Origin: Neoarius graeffei
Lineage: Eukaryota; Chordata; Actinopteri; Siluriformes; Ariidae
Direction: 5' to 3'
Length of the DNA stretch: 64,000 nucleotides
NCBI RefSeq assembly: GCF_027579695.1
Contig: NC_083592.1
Span: 36,462,714 to 36,526,713 of the forward strand
A program made the position numbers and the translations under genes. Positions 24,001-37,800 of the stretch are shown here, piece by piece. Every line of letters starts with the position of its first letter. Within the stretch, counting starts at the first letter, position 1. Under the pieces are notes generated by a model. It was not told the origin of the DNA. It saw nothing but the letters and a program-made list of their open reading frames with translations, and did no database searches.

Positions 24001-26711
24001 GCTCAACCCAACTACAGTGCGAAATCATTCCGTTATAACTTTCCCCAGTTCGCCTAATGTGTGCGTGAGTTTCTCCCCCTCGTGACAGCGCGACGCAGCC
24101 CAGCCTCAGTGGACTTCAATGGCATTTGGGAGCTCTGCGCTTTTCAATCTCAAAATGCAAGACGATTATTGGACAAATACTGCGAAAACGCCCGCCCACG
24201 GAGTCTCACGGACTCCCAGCCTCAGTGGACTTCAATGGCATTTGGGAGCTCTGCGCTTTTCAATCTCAAAATGCAAGATGATTATTGGACAAATACTGCG
24301 AAAACGCCCGCCTACGGACTCCCAGCCTCACATGGGAGGGACATGGCAAAGCTTTCCGCGAGGAGACTGGTGATTGGTGAAAGCGGCCGGATATTTTCTT
24401 TGATTGACAGCTCGTTTCAAATATAGACAGGCAGCGGTGAATTTCAGTTCAGTCCCGTGCGGATTCGCAAGTGCTGTGGTGTATTGTAAGAGATCAGCTT
24501 ACATTTCGATTTCATTCATTACATACGGTTTCTACCAGCGTTTTTAGTTTGTATATATTTTCATTGTAAATAAAGTGTAAATATAGTGTTGTCAAGTTTG
24601 CTATCTTAGTTCCAGAAATTTCGTTTATTTGAGTGACTGACCTTGAACTTGAGGGGGCTAGTCAGCTAGCAAGAAAGCTGCGCACGGATGCCAAGCATTG
24701 CTGATTTAATTTTGGCAAAGCCATTTGCCAGTCTTCCTTTCGAGGAAAAAATTAAAATTAAAGAGCAGGGTAGACCAACGCCTCAAATTGACTTGGTGAA
24801 AAAGGTAGGGAATAATACTCGTTCCTTTCAGCTCTCCTGGTACGAGAAAGTGAATTGGCTAACAGCAAGTGACCCACATCAACAACAGTAAATAGGCTAC
24901 TTTAGTAATATGTCATGGATGGACCAAAAATATAGAATCTATTTAAAATGTTTATGCTGAGTATATTATATTGGAATATATATTTTTCTGGATATGAATT
25001 AAACACAGCTACAATTTGGAAAACATATTTTTAAACAAAAACACAGCCGAGAACATTTCACACTACAGACCTGGATTAAAAGTGAAGGGTTATCAAAATT
25101 GTCAATAAAACATTTCTCAGTCAAAATAAGTAAAATATAGGGAAAGTGTCATTGAATGAAATGTGTGGCACCCAGCTCTATGTTTGGTTCCCCAAGGTCA
25201 GTGCTTGTGCCTATTCCAGAACACTCTGCTGTTACTGCTGAGGTTCCTGACAAAGAGCTGCTTTCAATAATGATCAATTTTTAAACAACATGCCACAATT
25301 TTAAAATATAAAATGTTAAAATATACCCCACCCCCAACACCACCATCATGTATATTGGACAGTAGGCTAATGGGCCAAAAGAACCTGTTATTTCAGTTTG
25401 TGACCCTGCCAACAATCAGCCAGATCAGAGGCAAGAGTATGGGCAAAATTGATGTTTTTTCTTTTTACTTTTAAAATCTGGAAATATCGTAACCGACCAG
25501 CCTCCCCTGTTTGAAAGACTACCAGCCGCCACTGTTTGCCAACCTCTAGGGATTTACTGTACATCCTGAGTAGAAATGGAGTTATTATGTTGGCAAACTT
25601 TTTGTAAAACTCCGTGCATATCCTATCCGGTCCTGGGCTTTTGCCATTTTTTAGAGGGTTTATCGTTCTTCTTGTATCTCCCTCTGTAATATCCGCTCCC
25701 AAAGAATTCTGGTCTCTCTCTGGTAATTGACATGCGTCTAAGAACTGTTCCATAGCTTCTGGTGCATATGCCTGAGAACTGTACAATAACTCATAGAACC
25801 GGCGGAATGTGGTGTTAATATCACTGTGCGAGGTGACAGAGATGCCAGCCTCTGATTTTATCTTATGAATAGCTCTGTCACTTTCCCTTTTCCGCAGCTG
25901 CCTTGCTAGCAATTTGTGAGGTTTATCCCCAAATTCAAAAAAAGGTCTGCTTAGTAAGCGTAAAGGCTCTAGATATTCTTTCAGAGAGTATCGTATTAAG
26001 CTGGTATTTAAGAGCTGAAACTTTATTATGCTTCTCTGCAAAAGGTTGAACTAGAGCCCTGCACTCCCGCGGGAGTCCCGTGGGACCCGCCGCAAAGCAG
26101 TGTGGCGCGGGACAAATTTTGAAAGCTCATTGCGGGCACGAGCGAGAGGGGGAGTGCACAATGCGGGAACGGGCGAGAGAGGTGATAAGCTGCAGTCCCG
26201 CTAACTAAAAACGTGTTTAAATTTATAATTTATAAATTTTATTTTATGTCTATCATATATAATTTGTGCTGGATATTTTATTTGGCATTAATAAAAACAT
26301 TTTAAGATGCCTAAATTTGCAGATGTGGTTGTGGCAGCGGGGGCGTGGCCAAGCAGCAGTCTGTGAATGGACGGCGGGGTCGGGGAAAGTAAGTGGCTAG
26401 GTCATTACACCTGATGTTAATTTGTGTGTGTGTGTTTGTTTGTTGCAGGGATGGAGTATAAAGGGAGGGGGAGAGGAGCGAAGAGGGATTCGCTCCCCGA
26501 CCACAACACGTGTGTGTGTGAGTGAGTGAGTGAACGAAAGAAAGCTGAAAAGCTCAATAAAGTGAGTGGTGTGCGTCCCGGGTTTCAGCACCACTGTAGT
26601 AATCCCTGATGTGGGTGGAGCACAGAAGCACGGCAGGCGAGAGTTCGTGTTCACACCCACTCACTTTATTGAGCTTTTCAGCTTTCTTTCTTTCTTTCGT
26701 TCACTCACTCA

Positions 26712-26767
<56 letters not shown>

Positions 26768-28840
26768 GTGGTCGGGGAGCGAACCCCTCTTCGCTCCTCT
26801 CCCCCTCCCTTTATACTCCATCCCTGCAACAAACAAACACACACACACACACACACAAATTGACATCAGGTGTAATGACCTAGCCACTTACATTCCCCGA
26901 CCTCGCCCTCCATTCACAGACTGCTGCTTGGCCACGCCCCCGCTGCCACAGTGGTCTAATCTCGCGTACGTTTCCGATTCCTTTCTGCTCTTCCGTGTTT
27001 GAGATCTCTGATCATGGCAGAAGAGCAGAGCTCCTCTAGTGAAGCTCACAATGGGTATCTCTGTAAAGCCTCAGCTGCGCATGCCGCCTGGCAACGCGCA
27101 CCCTCGCTACGTGCGCTAGGTGAAGGATCGGTCAGTGGAGAGCTCAGCTAAGCTCAGCATGTTTAATTCCCCAAGCCAATGACAAGAACTTTCGTGAGAA
27201 ATAACGCGAACGTCTGCATCATGCAGGATTTGCGGGCGGGAGCGGGACAAAATATGGCAGGTGCGGGCGGGACTGAAAATCATAATTCTTTGCGGGAGTG
27301 GGCGGGAACGGGACTGCACAATGCGGGAGCGGGACTGAAAATTCTGTCCCGCGCAGACCTCTAGGTTGAACAGCATTTTCTGCATCTAATTTTCGTATCT
27401 GTTCTTCTAAGTCTACCTGCTTTTGATTGTTGCGTTTCTTTTGTGAGGACTGATAGGAAATGATACACCCTCTTATATATATGCTTTGAAGGACTCCCAT
27501 AAGAGAACTGGTGAAATGTCATCCTTATCATTAATCTCAAAAAAGCATCTTATGTGGGTCTCCAAATAATCACAAAATTGTTTTCTTGTCAGCAGCTGGG
27601 GATCAAGCCTCCAGGATCTAAAATTCTTTTTCACCTCAAGCAGTTTCAGTGACACCGAAACTGGACAGTGGTCTGAGATTATTATGTTGTGGTATTTGGC
27701 ATTATTAACCCCAGATAGAAGCTTACTGTCCAACAAAAAGAAATCAATTCTGGAATACACATTATGGACCCGAGAGTGAAATGAATATTCTCGGCCTGTT
27801 GCATTCAAGACTCTCCACACGTCGACCAAATTGGTGTTCTTGATGAATGAATTCAAGAAATTGGATGCGTTAGATTGAACTAGTCTCTTATTTGATGATC
27901 TGTCTAAATGTGTGTCTAAAACCAGATTAAAATCACCACCTACGATCAAGTTGGTACTAGACATGTCTGGTATCAGGTTAAAAGTTTTTCCTAAAAAATT
28001 CTGGATCGAATGTGAGTGTGAATGGTTGTCTGTGTCTATGTGTCAGCCCTGTGATGACCTGGCGACTTGTCCAGGGTGTACCCCGCCTCTCGCCCGTAGT
28101 CAACTGGGATAGGCTCCAGCTTGCCTGCGGCCCTGTAGAACAGGATAAAGCGGCTACAGATAATGAGATGAAATTCTGGATCGTCCCAATTTGGTCCATA
28201 CGCATTCAGCAATGTGACTGGGGTGGAGTGTATCTCTCCTGCAACCAGAATATGTCTCCCTTCCTTATCAGCTATAGTACACTTGTATAAAAAGGAACCC
28301 TTTTACTTATTAATATGGCCACTCCCCTCGCCTTGGCTGAAAACCTGAAGCGATACATCTGACATCCATCTGGCTCGAATTTTATTATGTGCATCATTTT
28401 TCAAATGTGTCTCTTCTAAGAAAATCACATCTGCTTGCATCTGTCTCAAGTGAGATATAGTACTTTTCCGAGTTTTACTGGCTCATTAATTCCATTTACG
28501 TTCCAGGAACAGAAAGTTAGATTTTGTGTCAATCCTATGTCTCTCTCTCCTGTTCTCGTCCGTGCAGTCATGGTGACAGGACATTCACCAAGCATAATCC
28601 TAATGTGGCATCCTCCTCCCTTAAGCGTTGTGATCCAAGTAGCACTTTAACCCAACCTACCCTTGTCTCATTACCCACCACAAACAAACCCCATAACAAA
28701 AAGAAAAAGCCCATCTCCCACTGGGCCATATCTTTATCAAGAAAAATGTTCTTACTCTCCATCCTACTCCTAGCTGTGTAGCTCTGCAGTTATGTAAACG
28801 ATCCAAAACCGTAATGAACTGTGGCTATATTGAACAATAA

Positions 28841-28872
<32 letters not shown>

Positions 28873-31800
28873 GTTCATAATCAAACAGCAAACAAGAAAC
28901 GTAAGCACAGTAAAGTTCTCCACTTATTTGCCCCGTCAGATCGGGTTAATGTATACATACAGTGGTGCTTGAAAGTTTGTGAACCCTTTAGAATTTTCTA
29001 TATTTCTGCATAAATATGACCTAAAACATCATCAGATTTTCACCCAAGTCCTAAAAGTAGATAAACAGAACCCAGTTAAACAAATGAGACAAAAATATTA
29101 TACTTGGTCATTTATTTATTGAGGAAAATGATCCAATATTACATATCTGTGAGTGGCAAAAGTATGTGAACCTCTAGGATTAGCAGTTAATTTGAAGGTG
29201 AAATTAGAGTCAGGTGTTTTCAATCAATGGGATGACAATCAGGTGTGAGCGGGCACCCTGTTTTATTTAAAAAACAGGGATCTATCAAAGTCTGATCTTC
29301 ACAACACATGTTTGTGGAAGTGTATCATGGCACGAACAAAGGAGATTTCTGAGGACCTCAGAAAAAGCGTTGTTGATACTCATCAGGCTGGAAAAGGTTA
29401 CAAAATCATCTCTAAAGAGTTTGGACTCTACCAATCCACAGTCAGACAGATTGTGTACAAATGGAGGAAATTCAAGACCATTGTTACCCTCCCCAGGAGT
29501 GGTCGACCAACAAAGATCACTCCAAGAGTAAGGCGTGTAATAGTTGGCGAGGTCACAAAGGACTTCAGGGTAACTTCTAAGCAACTGAAGGCCTCTCTCA
29601 CATTGGCTAATGTTAATGTTCATGAGTCCACCATCCAGAGAACACTGGACAACAATGGTGTGCATGGCAGGGTTGCAAGGAGAAAACCACTGCTCTCCAA
29701 AAAGAACATTGCTGCTCATCTGCAGTTTGCTAAAGAGCACGTGGACAAGCCAGAAGGCTATTGGAAAAATGTTTTGTGGACGGAGGAGACCAAAATAGAA
29801 CTTTTGGTTTAAATGAGAAGCGTTATGTTTGGAGAAAGGAAAACACTGCATTCCAGCATAAGAACCTTATCCCATCTGTGAAACATGGTGGTGGTAATAT
29901 CATGGTTTGGGCCTGTTTTGCTGCATCTGGGCCAGGACGGCTTGCCATCATTGATGGAACAATGAATTCTGAATTATACCAGCGAATTCTAAAGGAAAAT
30001 GTCAGGACATCTGTCCATGAACTGAACCTCAAGAGAAGGTGGGTCATGCAGCAAGACAACGACCCTAAGCACGCAAGTCGTTCTACCAAAGAATGGTTAA
30101 AGAAGAATAAAGTTAATGTTTTGGAATGGCCAAGTCAAAGTCCTGACCTTAATCCAATCAAAATGTTGTGGAAGGACCTGAAGCGATCAGTTCATATGAG
30201 GAAACCCACCAACATCCCAGAGTTGAAGCTGTTCTGTACGGAGGAATGGGCTAAAATTCCTCCAAGCCGGTGTGCAGGACTGATCAACAGTTACCGCAAA
30301 TGTTTAGTTGCAGTTATTGCTGCACAAGGGGGTCACACCAGATACTGAAAGCAAAGGTTCACATACTTTTGCCACTCACAGATATGTAATATTGGATCAT
30401 TTTCCTCAATAAATAAATGACCAAGTATAATATTTTTGTCTCATTTGTTTAACTGGGTTCTGTTTATCTACTTTTAGGACTTGGGTGAAAATCTGATGAT
30501 GTTTTAGGTCATATTTATGCAGAAATATAGAAAATTCTAAAGGGTTCACAAACTTTCAAGCACCACTGTATAAAAGCTACATGAAATGAAGTTGGGAGAA
30601 ACTCCATCACTGTTAACCGTTCGGTCAAAAAACAAACAAAACAACTCCGTTGTAGTATTAGCTTGTTAACCAGGTGGAAGTAGAACCGTGTATAATGCAA
30701 CGGCATAATTCTATTAACAATAATATCAATTGCAATTCTAAATCTGAGCAGACTTTCGGCAGTTGCCGTGATTTCTGGTCATCTATCCAAGGCACCAGCT
30801 CAGTCCTCAGTCTCAGTTCCTCTATGAGAACGAAATATTAACAGCATCTGGATCTGTTATTTGAAGACCTCACCCTCGTACTGCTGATCCAAAGCGTTGA
30901 GCGGCGTACTGGCGAGCTTCTTCTGGATCCGTGAAGAGCCTCTCCGACCCATTGTAAGTCACTCGTAGTTTAGCAGGATACAGAAGTCCGAACTTGACTC
31001 CGGGTTTGTCGCGCAGCATCCTTTTGACTGGGGTGAAAGCAGCTCGGCGTCTGGCGACTTCGGGTGGAAAACCTCTGAAGATCTGTATCCGCTGGCCTCG
31101 GAATGTTAAGCCTTTGATAGACATCGCCTTCTGTATTATATCTTCAAAAATGTGGCAATAGTGCAATCTTGCGATGAGATGTCGGGGGGGCTCATTACCA
31201 CCAGGTCGTTTTCGCAGGGCTCTGTGGGCTCGGTCTATTACTGGTGCATCCTCAAGGTTTAGCGCTTCTTTTAACAGCCGAGCCACAAACTCCCTCAGTT
31301 TTTGCCCGTTTTCTTCCCCTTCTTTAGCTCCAGCCACTCTCAGATTTTGTCGTTTCGAGCGACCTTCCAGATCGAGGCATTTCTCTGAGAGTGAATCAAC
31401 TTGCCCAGAGAGTCTCTTATCTTCCAACTCTTGTATTGTGTCTGACGTGTCATTAGCAACGTCTGCTAGCTCTTTCAAGGTTTGGGTTTGCAAGCCCATT
31501 TGGGCTTTAAAGTGCTGATGTCACGTTTTTGACATCTTTGGCGATGTTTTAGAACATAAAAAGTAATTCCCGATGATCCATATATTAATTCACGAAGGCG
31601 CCTATTTTACAAGTTATGATGATAAACGCGGCTATTTGGGCAAATTTGACGGGGCTGCAGCACCCAGGAGACGAAGGAGGAGGAGGAGCTATATGACATC
31701 AGCGAAAGAACCTTCTACTAGTAGCTATGTCGGATCCAAAGACAGTCCTCCTGTCAGAACATGTGTTGTGAAACGACATAAGATAAAGGTACGTAGAGCT

Positions 31801-34800
31801 ATAGATTCTACATGATAATCATAAATGTAATCATAAAGTCGGCGTGATATCAGTCATGTATTTGCTTGTGAAAGCTTGCGGCTTTCATGTAACTGCCGCC
31901 TAGCAACGAGAGGCAAAGGGTAAAGAGGGTAGGTGATCATAGATTCTATTCAGAAGAGATCAACACAATTCTAGACTCCCAGAAGAGGAAGAGCTAGCAC
32001 TAGAGAGTTCACCGGCGTTTTCATGCGCCATTTCCATTGAGTAGAACCAGAGTAGAACAGCCAGTGAACCGCAGCGTGTTCTCCCGCTGACGTCACAACA
32101 TGGCTGCGAGCCACGGACCCAGTTTTCTTGCGCTGTGCAATTAAAAGTTGGATATTCGCATAACAACAGCTTCTTTTCACGTAATTATAACAGAAATCTA
32201 ACATGTTTGCCATGTTGTATAGTTTATTTAAGAAATTGCATAGAGTCATGTTCGTGTCATCAGCACTTTAAGCGCTGATATTGCCGTGTCACGGTGGTGT
32301 AGTGGTTAGCGCTGTCGCCTCACAGCAAGAAGGTCCTGGGTTCGAGCCCCGGGGCCGGCGAGGGCCTTTCTGTGTGGAGTTTGCATGTTCTCCCCGTGTC
32401 CGCGTGGGTTTCCTCCGGGTGCTCCGGTTTCCCCCACAGTCCAAAGACATGCAGGTTAGGTTAACTGGTGACTCTAAATTGACCGTAGGTGTGAATGTGA
32501 GTGTGAATGGTTGTCTGTGTCTATGTGTCAGCCCTGTGATGACCTGGTGATTTGTCCAGGGTGTACCCCGCCTTTCGCCCGTAGTCAGCTGGGATAGGCT
32601 CCAGCTTGCCTGCGACTCTGTAGAAGGATAAAGCGGCTAGAGATAATGAGATGAGATTGCCGTGTCATTCTCGGTTCTCAATGTAGCTATCTCCCCTCTC
32701 AAAGTGGTGGTTACCTCAGCAATCTCTGCCTCGATCTTCTTGCAGATTTTGGACTTCACAAGCACCAACTCTGAGTTTAGTGTCGTTATAGCTTTTAGCC
32801 CGTCGTTGCTATCCGCTTGGTGGGCATTGTCGCCAGTCTTGACCTCCATGGTTGAGCCCGAGGCTTCGTGTTGGCCTCTCTCGTCATCGAGGTCGAGTTT
32901 TGTAGTCACTTTTCTCTGCATTTTCCAGGCGTCTCCTTTGGTTCACAACTTTCTAACCTTAAGCCTTGACGGTTTTCCTGAGTTTCATTTACGTGGTTTT
33001 GTTATATTGGCGTTTTTAATTAAAATCTGCCAGAGCTACTGGTGAGTGCGTCCTACTCGCTCATCGCTCGACAGCGCCTCCTACAACCATGCAATAACGT
33101 AAACCATATTGAACACTCATTCTCCATTAGGTAGAGTGACGTAACACATGTAGGATAAGTGATATGCTAACAATATTGCATGCTATCAAACCAAATGAAT
33201 GAAACCTGCTAGAAGCGAACAGAACACATCGAAAAAGTGTCCTGTATGGATAATAATTCGTTGTATTACCGGCGCTTGCCGTCAGTGTTGTTTTCTGCTC
33301 GATGCGAAAGCGCATCTCTCTCACAGCTTCTTCAGGACTTGTCCCAAATACCTCCACCTTCCGATCAGCCCCTGAGACAATAGGGGAGGAACTTGGGCTG
33401 TCCTCAAACAGCACAGGGGAAGTCTCGAGTTCATTCATCTCTTTCACTGGAACATAAGGGGGAAAATTTTTTCATTCAATATCCTGAGGCATGAGGATAC
33501 TGTATACAGGGGTGATAGCGTTCCGGCGCCGCGCCGGATTCCCGGCGTACCGTGGCTGGGGGGAAAAAAAAAAAATCTAGTTCGCCCATTGTCCTGTGTC
33601 ATTCTGATATGCGCAGATAGACAGTAAAGGGAATTCGGAATTCCCTTTACTGTCTATCTGCGCATCTCAGAATGACACAGGACAATGGGCGAACTAGATT
33701 TTTTTTTTTTCCCCCCAGCCACGGTACGCCGGAAATCCGGCGCGGCGCTGGAACGCTATCACCCCTGTGTATATGCAATTTCAAATTCATAATGAATAGT
33801 GTTTCTAATAGCTAATTTGTCTGACAGTCTATAGTGATACTTATGTATTAATATTTATGATTTACAGTACAGTACCTCCTGTGGTCTTCATTTCACAGAT
33901 CTGATACGTTCTCATAGACTCAGGCCAGTGCTTCCTCTGCTCCAGATGCTCAGTGATGTCCAGATAAGCTTCATCTAAACTCATGGGCAAAAAGTGAGGA
34001 TCATAGTCTGCAAATACCTCTCGCACCTTCGAGACAAAGCACACAGAAATATCTCTCAGCAAGACGCAGTAAACGTTTATACAGAAGGACAAAACAGTGC
34101 ACAACTTGCTCAAACTGATCATGCTGATTGACATAACTGACCATTACCTGCTCACTCACTGCTCTATATTTGTCAAAGTTGAGTGGAACGATGACCAAAT
34201 CCGGGCAGAGCTTCTTAGCAATGAAGCCTGGCATGGCAGCACGGACACCATACCTCCTGGCATGGTAGTTTGAAGTGGACTGAAAATGTTAAACATGATA
34301 TTGAAATGTATGATTAAAGATGTATAAAAGATACAAATCAGAAGGACATGATTGTTAACATAACCGCTAAAACCTGGTTCTGATGTTAACGTTTCAGATT
34401 CCTCCAATCCATATTAACCACAAAGCATAAGCAAACAGCAGACTTAACATCATTATAAGTCAACCGAGGGCGGCACGGTGGTGTGGTGGTTAGCGCTGTC
34501 GCCTCACAGCAAGAAGGTCCTGGGTTCGAGCCCCGTGGCCGGCGAGGGCCTTTCTGTGTGGCGTTTGCATGTTCTCCCCGTGTCCGCGTGGGTTTCCTCC
34601 GGGTGCTCCGGTTTCCCCCACAGTCCAAAGACATGCAGGTTAGGTTAACTGGTGACTCTAAATTGACCGTAGGTGTGAATGTGAGTGTGAATGGTTGTCT
34701 GTGTCTATGACTACGTTCAGACTGCACCCTGAAACGACCCATATCCGATTTTTTTGCCCATATGCGACCTGTATCCGATTTGTTATTGACAATCTGAACG

Positions 34801-37800
34801 ACACAAATCCGATTTTTTCACATGCGACCCAGGCCGCTTGGATATGTGGTCCTAAATCCGATGCATATCCGATATTTTCACATGCGACTGCAGTCTGACC
34901 GGACAGGTCGCATTCATGCGACCTACACGTCATCAACAAGAGACAAACGTCACTATTCTGCGTTGGCTAATCCCGCCTCTTTGGTGGAAAACAACAACAT
35001 TTGTACAGTTTTCAGAATTTAAATAGACTTTTATAGAATTGATCAAGCTAATGGTGGATTTGGTAGGGACCTGGATGTTGATCTGTTAGCCTGATTAAAT
35101 AAAACAGTTTCTATAACTGATTTATAACTTAAACCATCCTGTATTACAAGATTATAAGATTGTTCTGGAAATTTCCAGTAATTTGACACCTTCAGTCTCA
35201 TTACTCTGCTGCCCACATTAATCAGATTATTGTGTGAGTTCCGCCGCCGCCACAAAAACCACATCGCCAGGTCTCGCCTCATCTCCATAGCAAACTGCAC
35301 TGGTGTTTATGCACCTTGAGCCAGCGCTGAGAGAAGTTGCAGAATTCAGCTGGCTATAAACAATCTAAATAAATATTTATAAAAATGTAGAGAAAGTTTA
35401 TTAATATGACGAAATGAATATGTGCAAATTATTAAGCCTGAATTAAGAGTTTGGTAATACAGCGGCCGTATCCCAAATGACTGCCTACTGAAGCTCGAGT
35501 GCACTATATAGAGTTTAAAAATCCATTACTTCCTAGTAACATGTAGTGCACTTGTATAGAAATTAGAGAGACATTTAGGAGTCAACCCTCGTTACCAGGC
35601 TACACGTTTTCATTTCAGTTCAGAAACAAAAACACACACGAGACCTCACACTTTAACACTAACCAGATAATTAAACAAACAAACAAAAAAATCATTAAAC
35701 ATGAAGAGTGCGCTTTTTTTTGTTTACGTATTACGTAGATGTGCTTATTACGTGTCAATTTGCGCATGCAGGACACTTTTGGGTCGTTTTCCGTTCATAC
35801 TGGAGATCGCATACAAGTCTCATATAATTGGTAATGTGAACGGCCTAACAAAAAAAATCAGATTTCACAACAAATCGGATATGGGTCGTTTCAGGTTGCA
35901 GTCTGAACGTAGTGTATGTGTCAGCCCTGTGATGACCTGGCGACTTGTCCAGGGTGTACCCCGCCTTTCACCCGTAGTCAGCTGGGATAGGCTCCAGCTT
36001 GCCTGCAACCCTGTAGAAGGATAAAGCGGCTAGAGATAATGAGATGAGATAAGTCAACTGTGACATCCTGCCCATAAACACAGGCTATATATAGTGGAAC
36101 AGAACAGCAATCCAAGGAGCTGTAGGTCTTGAGTGTAATCCAGGGGTTAGACAATTTTATCTGCAAAAGGTCCAGTAGACTGCAGGTTTCTGTTGCAACC
36201 ATCAGGAACACACAGAATAATAGACAGTCATGGTTTTCCCCAAAGCGTTTTAGCATATTGGGCCCGATATGCTTGCTCTGCCTGCCGAGACGCTGAGTCG
36301 CTTTAGTTAAACTCCGATACGCTTAGATTTATACCGATACGTTAAATTTCCTACCCACAAGTAACTAGATACATAGGAGAGCAAATAACAAATCCATTTA
36401 CATACTGATTGATATTTGTGTTAAACAAGCCGTCTTTTTTCCAATGTTTGTGTTGATTCTGTCAAAGTAACATGTCCGCGTGGTATGATGTAAACAAACT
36501 AATCTGTTGGCTACGTCAAGATCACGTGTTCAAACCGTCCAATAAAAACATCGAAAGAAAACATCAGACATCCCGGAATTTTCCGATTCATTATAAGCGA
36601 TCTCACTGGCTGCCGATGTTGTCCCCCACCAGACGGACAAAGCCGACTGACTTTAATAAGCTAGGAGAAGACTCGCTGGACAATCTGATTCACATCAGCA
36701 TGGATGACAGCGAGATGGACTATGAGAGGGCTGCCCAACATTGGGCCAAGCAAAAGCCAAGGAGGATTAATCTGCTTTAAAGGAGGAGAAAACTTAATTC
36801 ATTAGTTTGGGTTTGCAGAAAGATTATGTACTTATAAACACTCTCACGAAGTGAAGTTGTCCAAATGTAGCATAATTTCAAATAATAATCATAAGCATTT
36901 TTGGCAGTGTGATGTCACTGGGATCCATTTAACAAAAGGCGGCTCCGGATTATTCTTTTGTTAAAGGCTCACAGTGACGTCACAGTGATGTCACACTGCC
37001 AAATACGCTTATCATTATTATTCGAAATTATGCTACATTTGACACTTATTAACATAATCTCTTCATGAATGTGTTTATAAATACATAATCTTTCTGCAAA
37101 CTTAAATGTATGAATTAAAGTTTTCTTTTCCTTTAAATATATGTTTTAATCTTAATCTAGTCCATTTAATAAAGTGCCAAAATTTAAACTTTATAATATG
37201 CAGTTGCCCTACTTTTCTTTTCAGTGCATCTTAGTTATACATATATTATGGTAATTGCATCAGAAACATTCTAAATCATTACAGTTATAGTAATACAGCA
37301 ACTTATTTTAAGGTGGCAGTTCTTAGGTTCAGATCCCTTTGTGATCAACAGGAGGTCATGATGATCATCTTTGGATTGCATAAGATGGAGCAAACCACTG
37401 TTTATATTTCCATGCACATTTTTGTTACAGCACTACTTGATCATAGATAATTAAGTGCAAGGAATCCCCATAGATTTTCAGATCTATCACATACCTCAGT
37501 AATCTATAACAAAACAGTTTAACTTGCATGTTGAACTTTAAGGTGAAATTTCAAATGTGTATACATAAATACTATTTAGGTCAGAAATCATTGAAGCACT
37601 GTTAAAATCTATCCTATAATCATGTATCTAAAACCTCTCGGAGACCCTGAAAATGCACCTGAGAGCATCTATTTTCAAAAAATATTCCGGGGGGGGGCAT
37701 GCCCCCGGACCCCCCTAGTTTCGCTTCGCGCCATTGGCACTCAGTTGTCTGTGTTTTATCATGCCAGAATTTAGGGCTTTAATTTTTTTTCTGGAGAAAA

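Larger units (their letters stand above)
23856..25534 (+). mobile_element. hAT-type element with 5' transposase exon, in L1
   Basis: 8-bp TSD TTTGCCAA (23848-23855 and 25535-25542). TIRs align as CACGGGCG...GAGGGAGGCT and CAGTGGCG...AGGGGAGGCT. Contains an N-terminal coding piece (24688-24888) and an internal tandem duplication (24101-24330). Confidence 0.82.
18362..33082 (-). mobile_element. Full-length L1 retrotransposon (14.7 kb with nested insertions; about 5.8 kb net)
   Basis: Bounded by a perfect 16-bp TSD ACAACCATGCAATAAC (18346-18361 and 33083-33098). Minus-strand order from the 5' end: ORF1 N-terminus (32921-32668), ORF1 C-terminus (31499-30870), endonuclease (about 28800-27473), linker/RT (26041-25535), RT core (23764-23210), ORF2 C-terminus (23093-22794, 21179-20532, 18929-18550), 3' UTR, and an A-rich end. 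Nine later insertions interrupt it. Removing the hAT at 23856-25534 joins SLEVGK directly to [12 protein letters not shown] in frame, confirming it as an insertion. Not coding-competent now (YADN in place of YADD, stops, interruptions). Confidence 0.93.

Noticed and set aside
26396..26883. ORFs rich in His-Thr repeats
   Set aside because: Produced by (CA)n expansions in a foldback element.
31573..31815. 80-codon ORF with an Arg run inside the TTAA element
   Set aside because: No similarity to a transposase or known domain; consistent with chance in a non-autonomous element.
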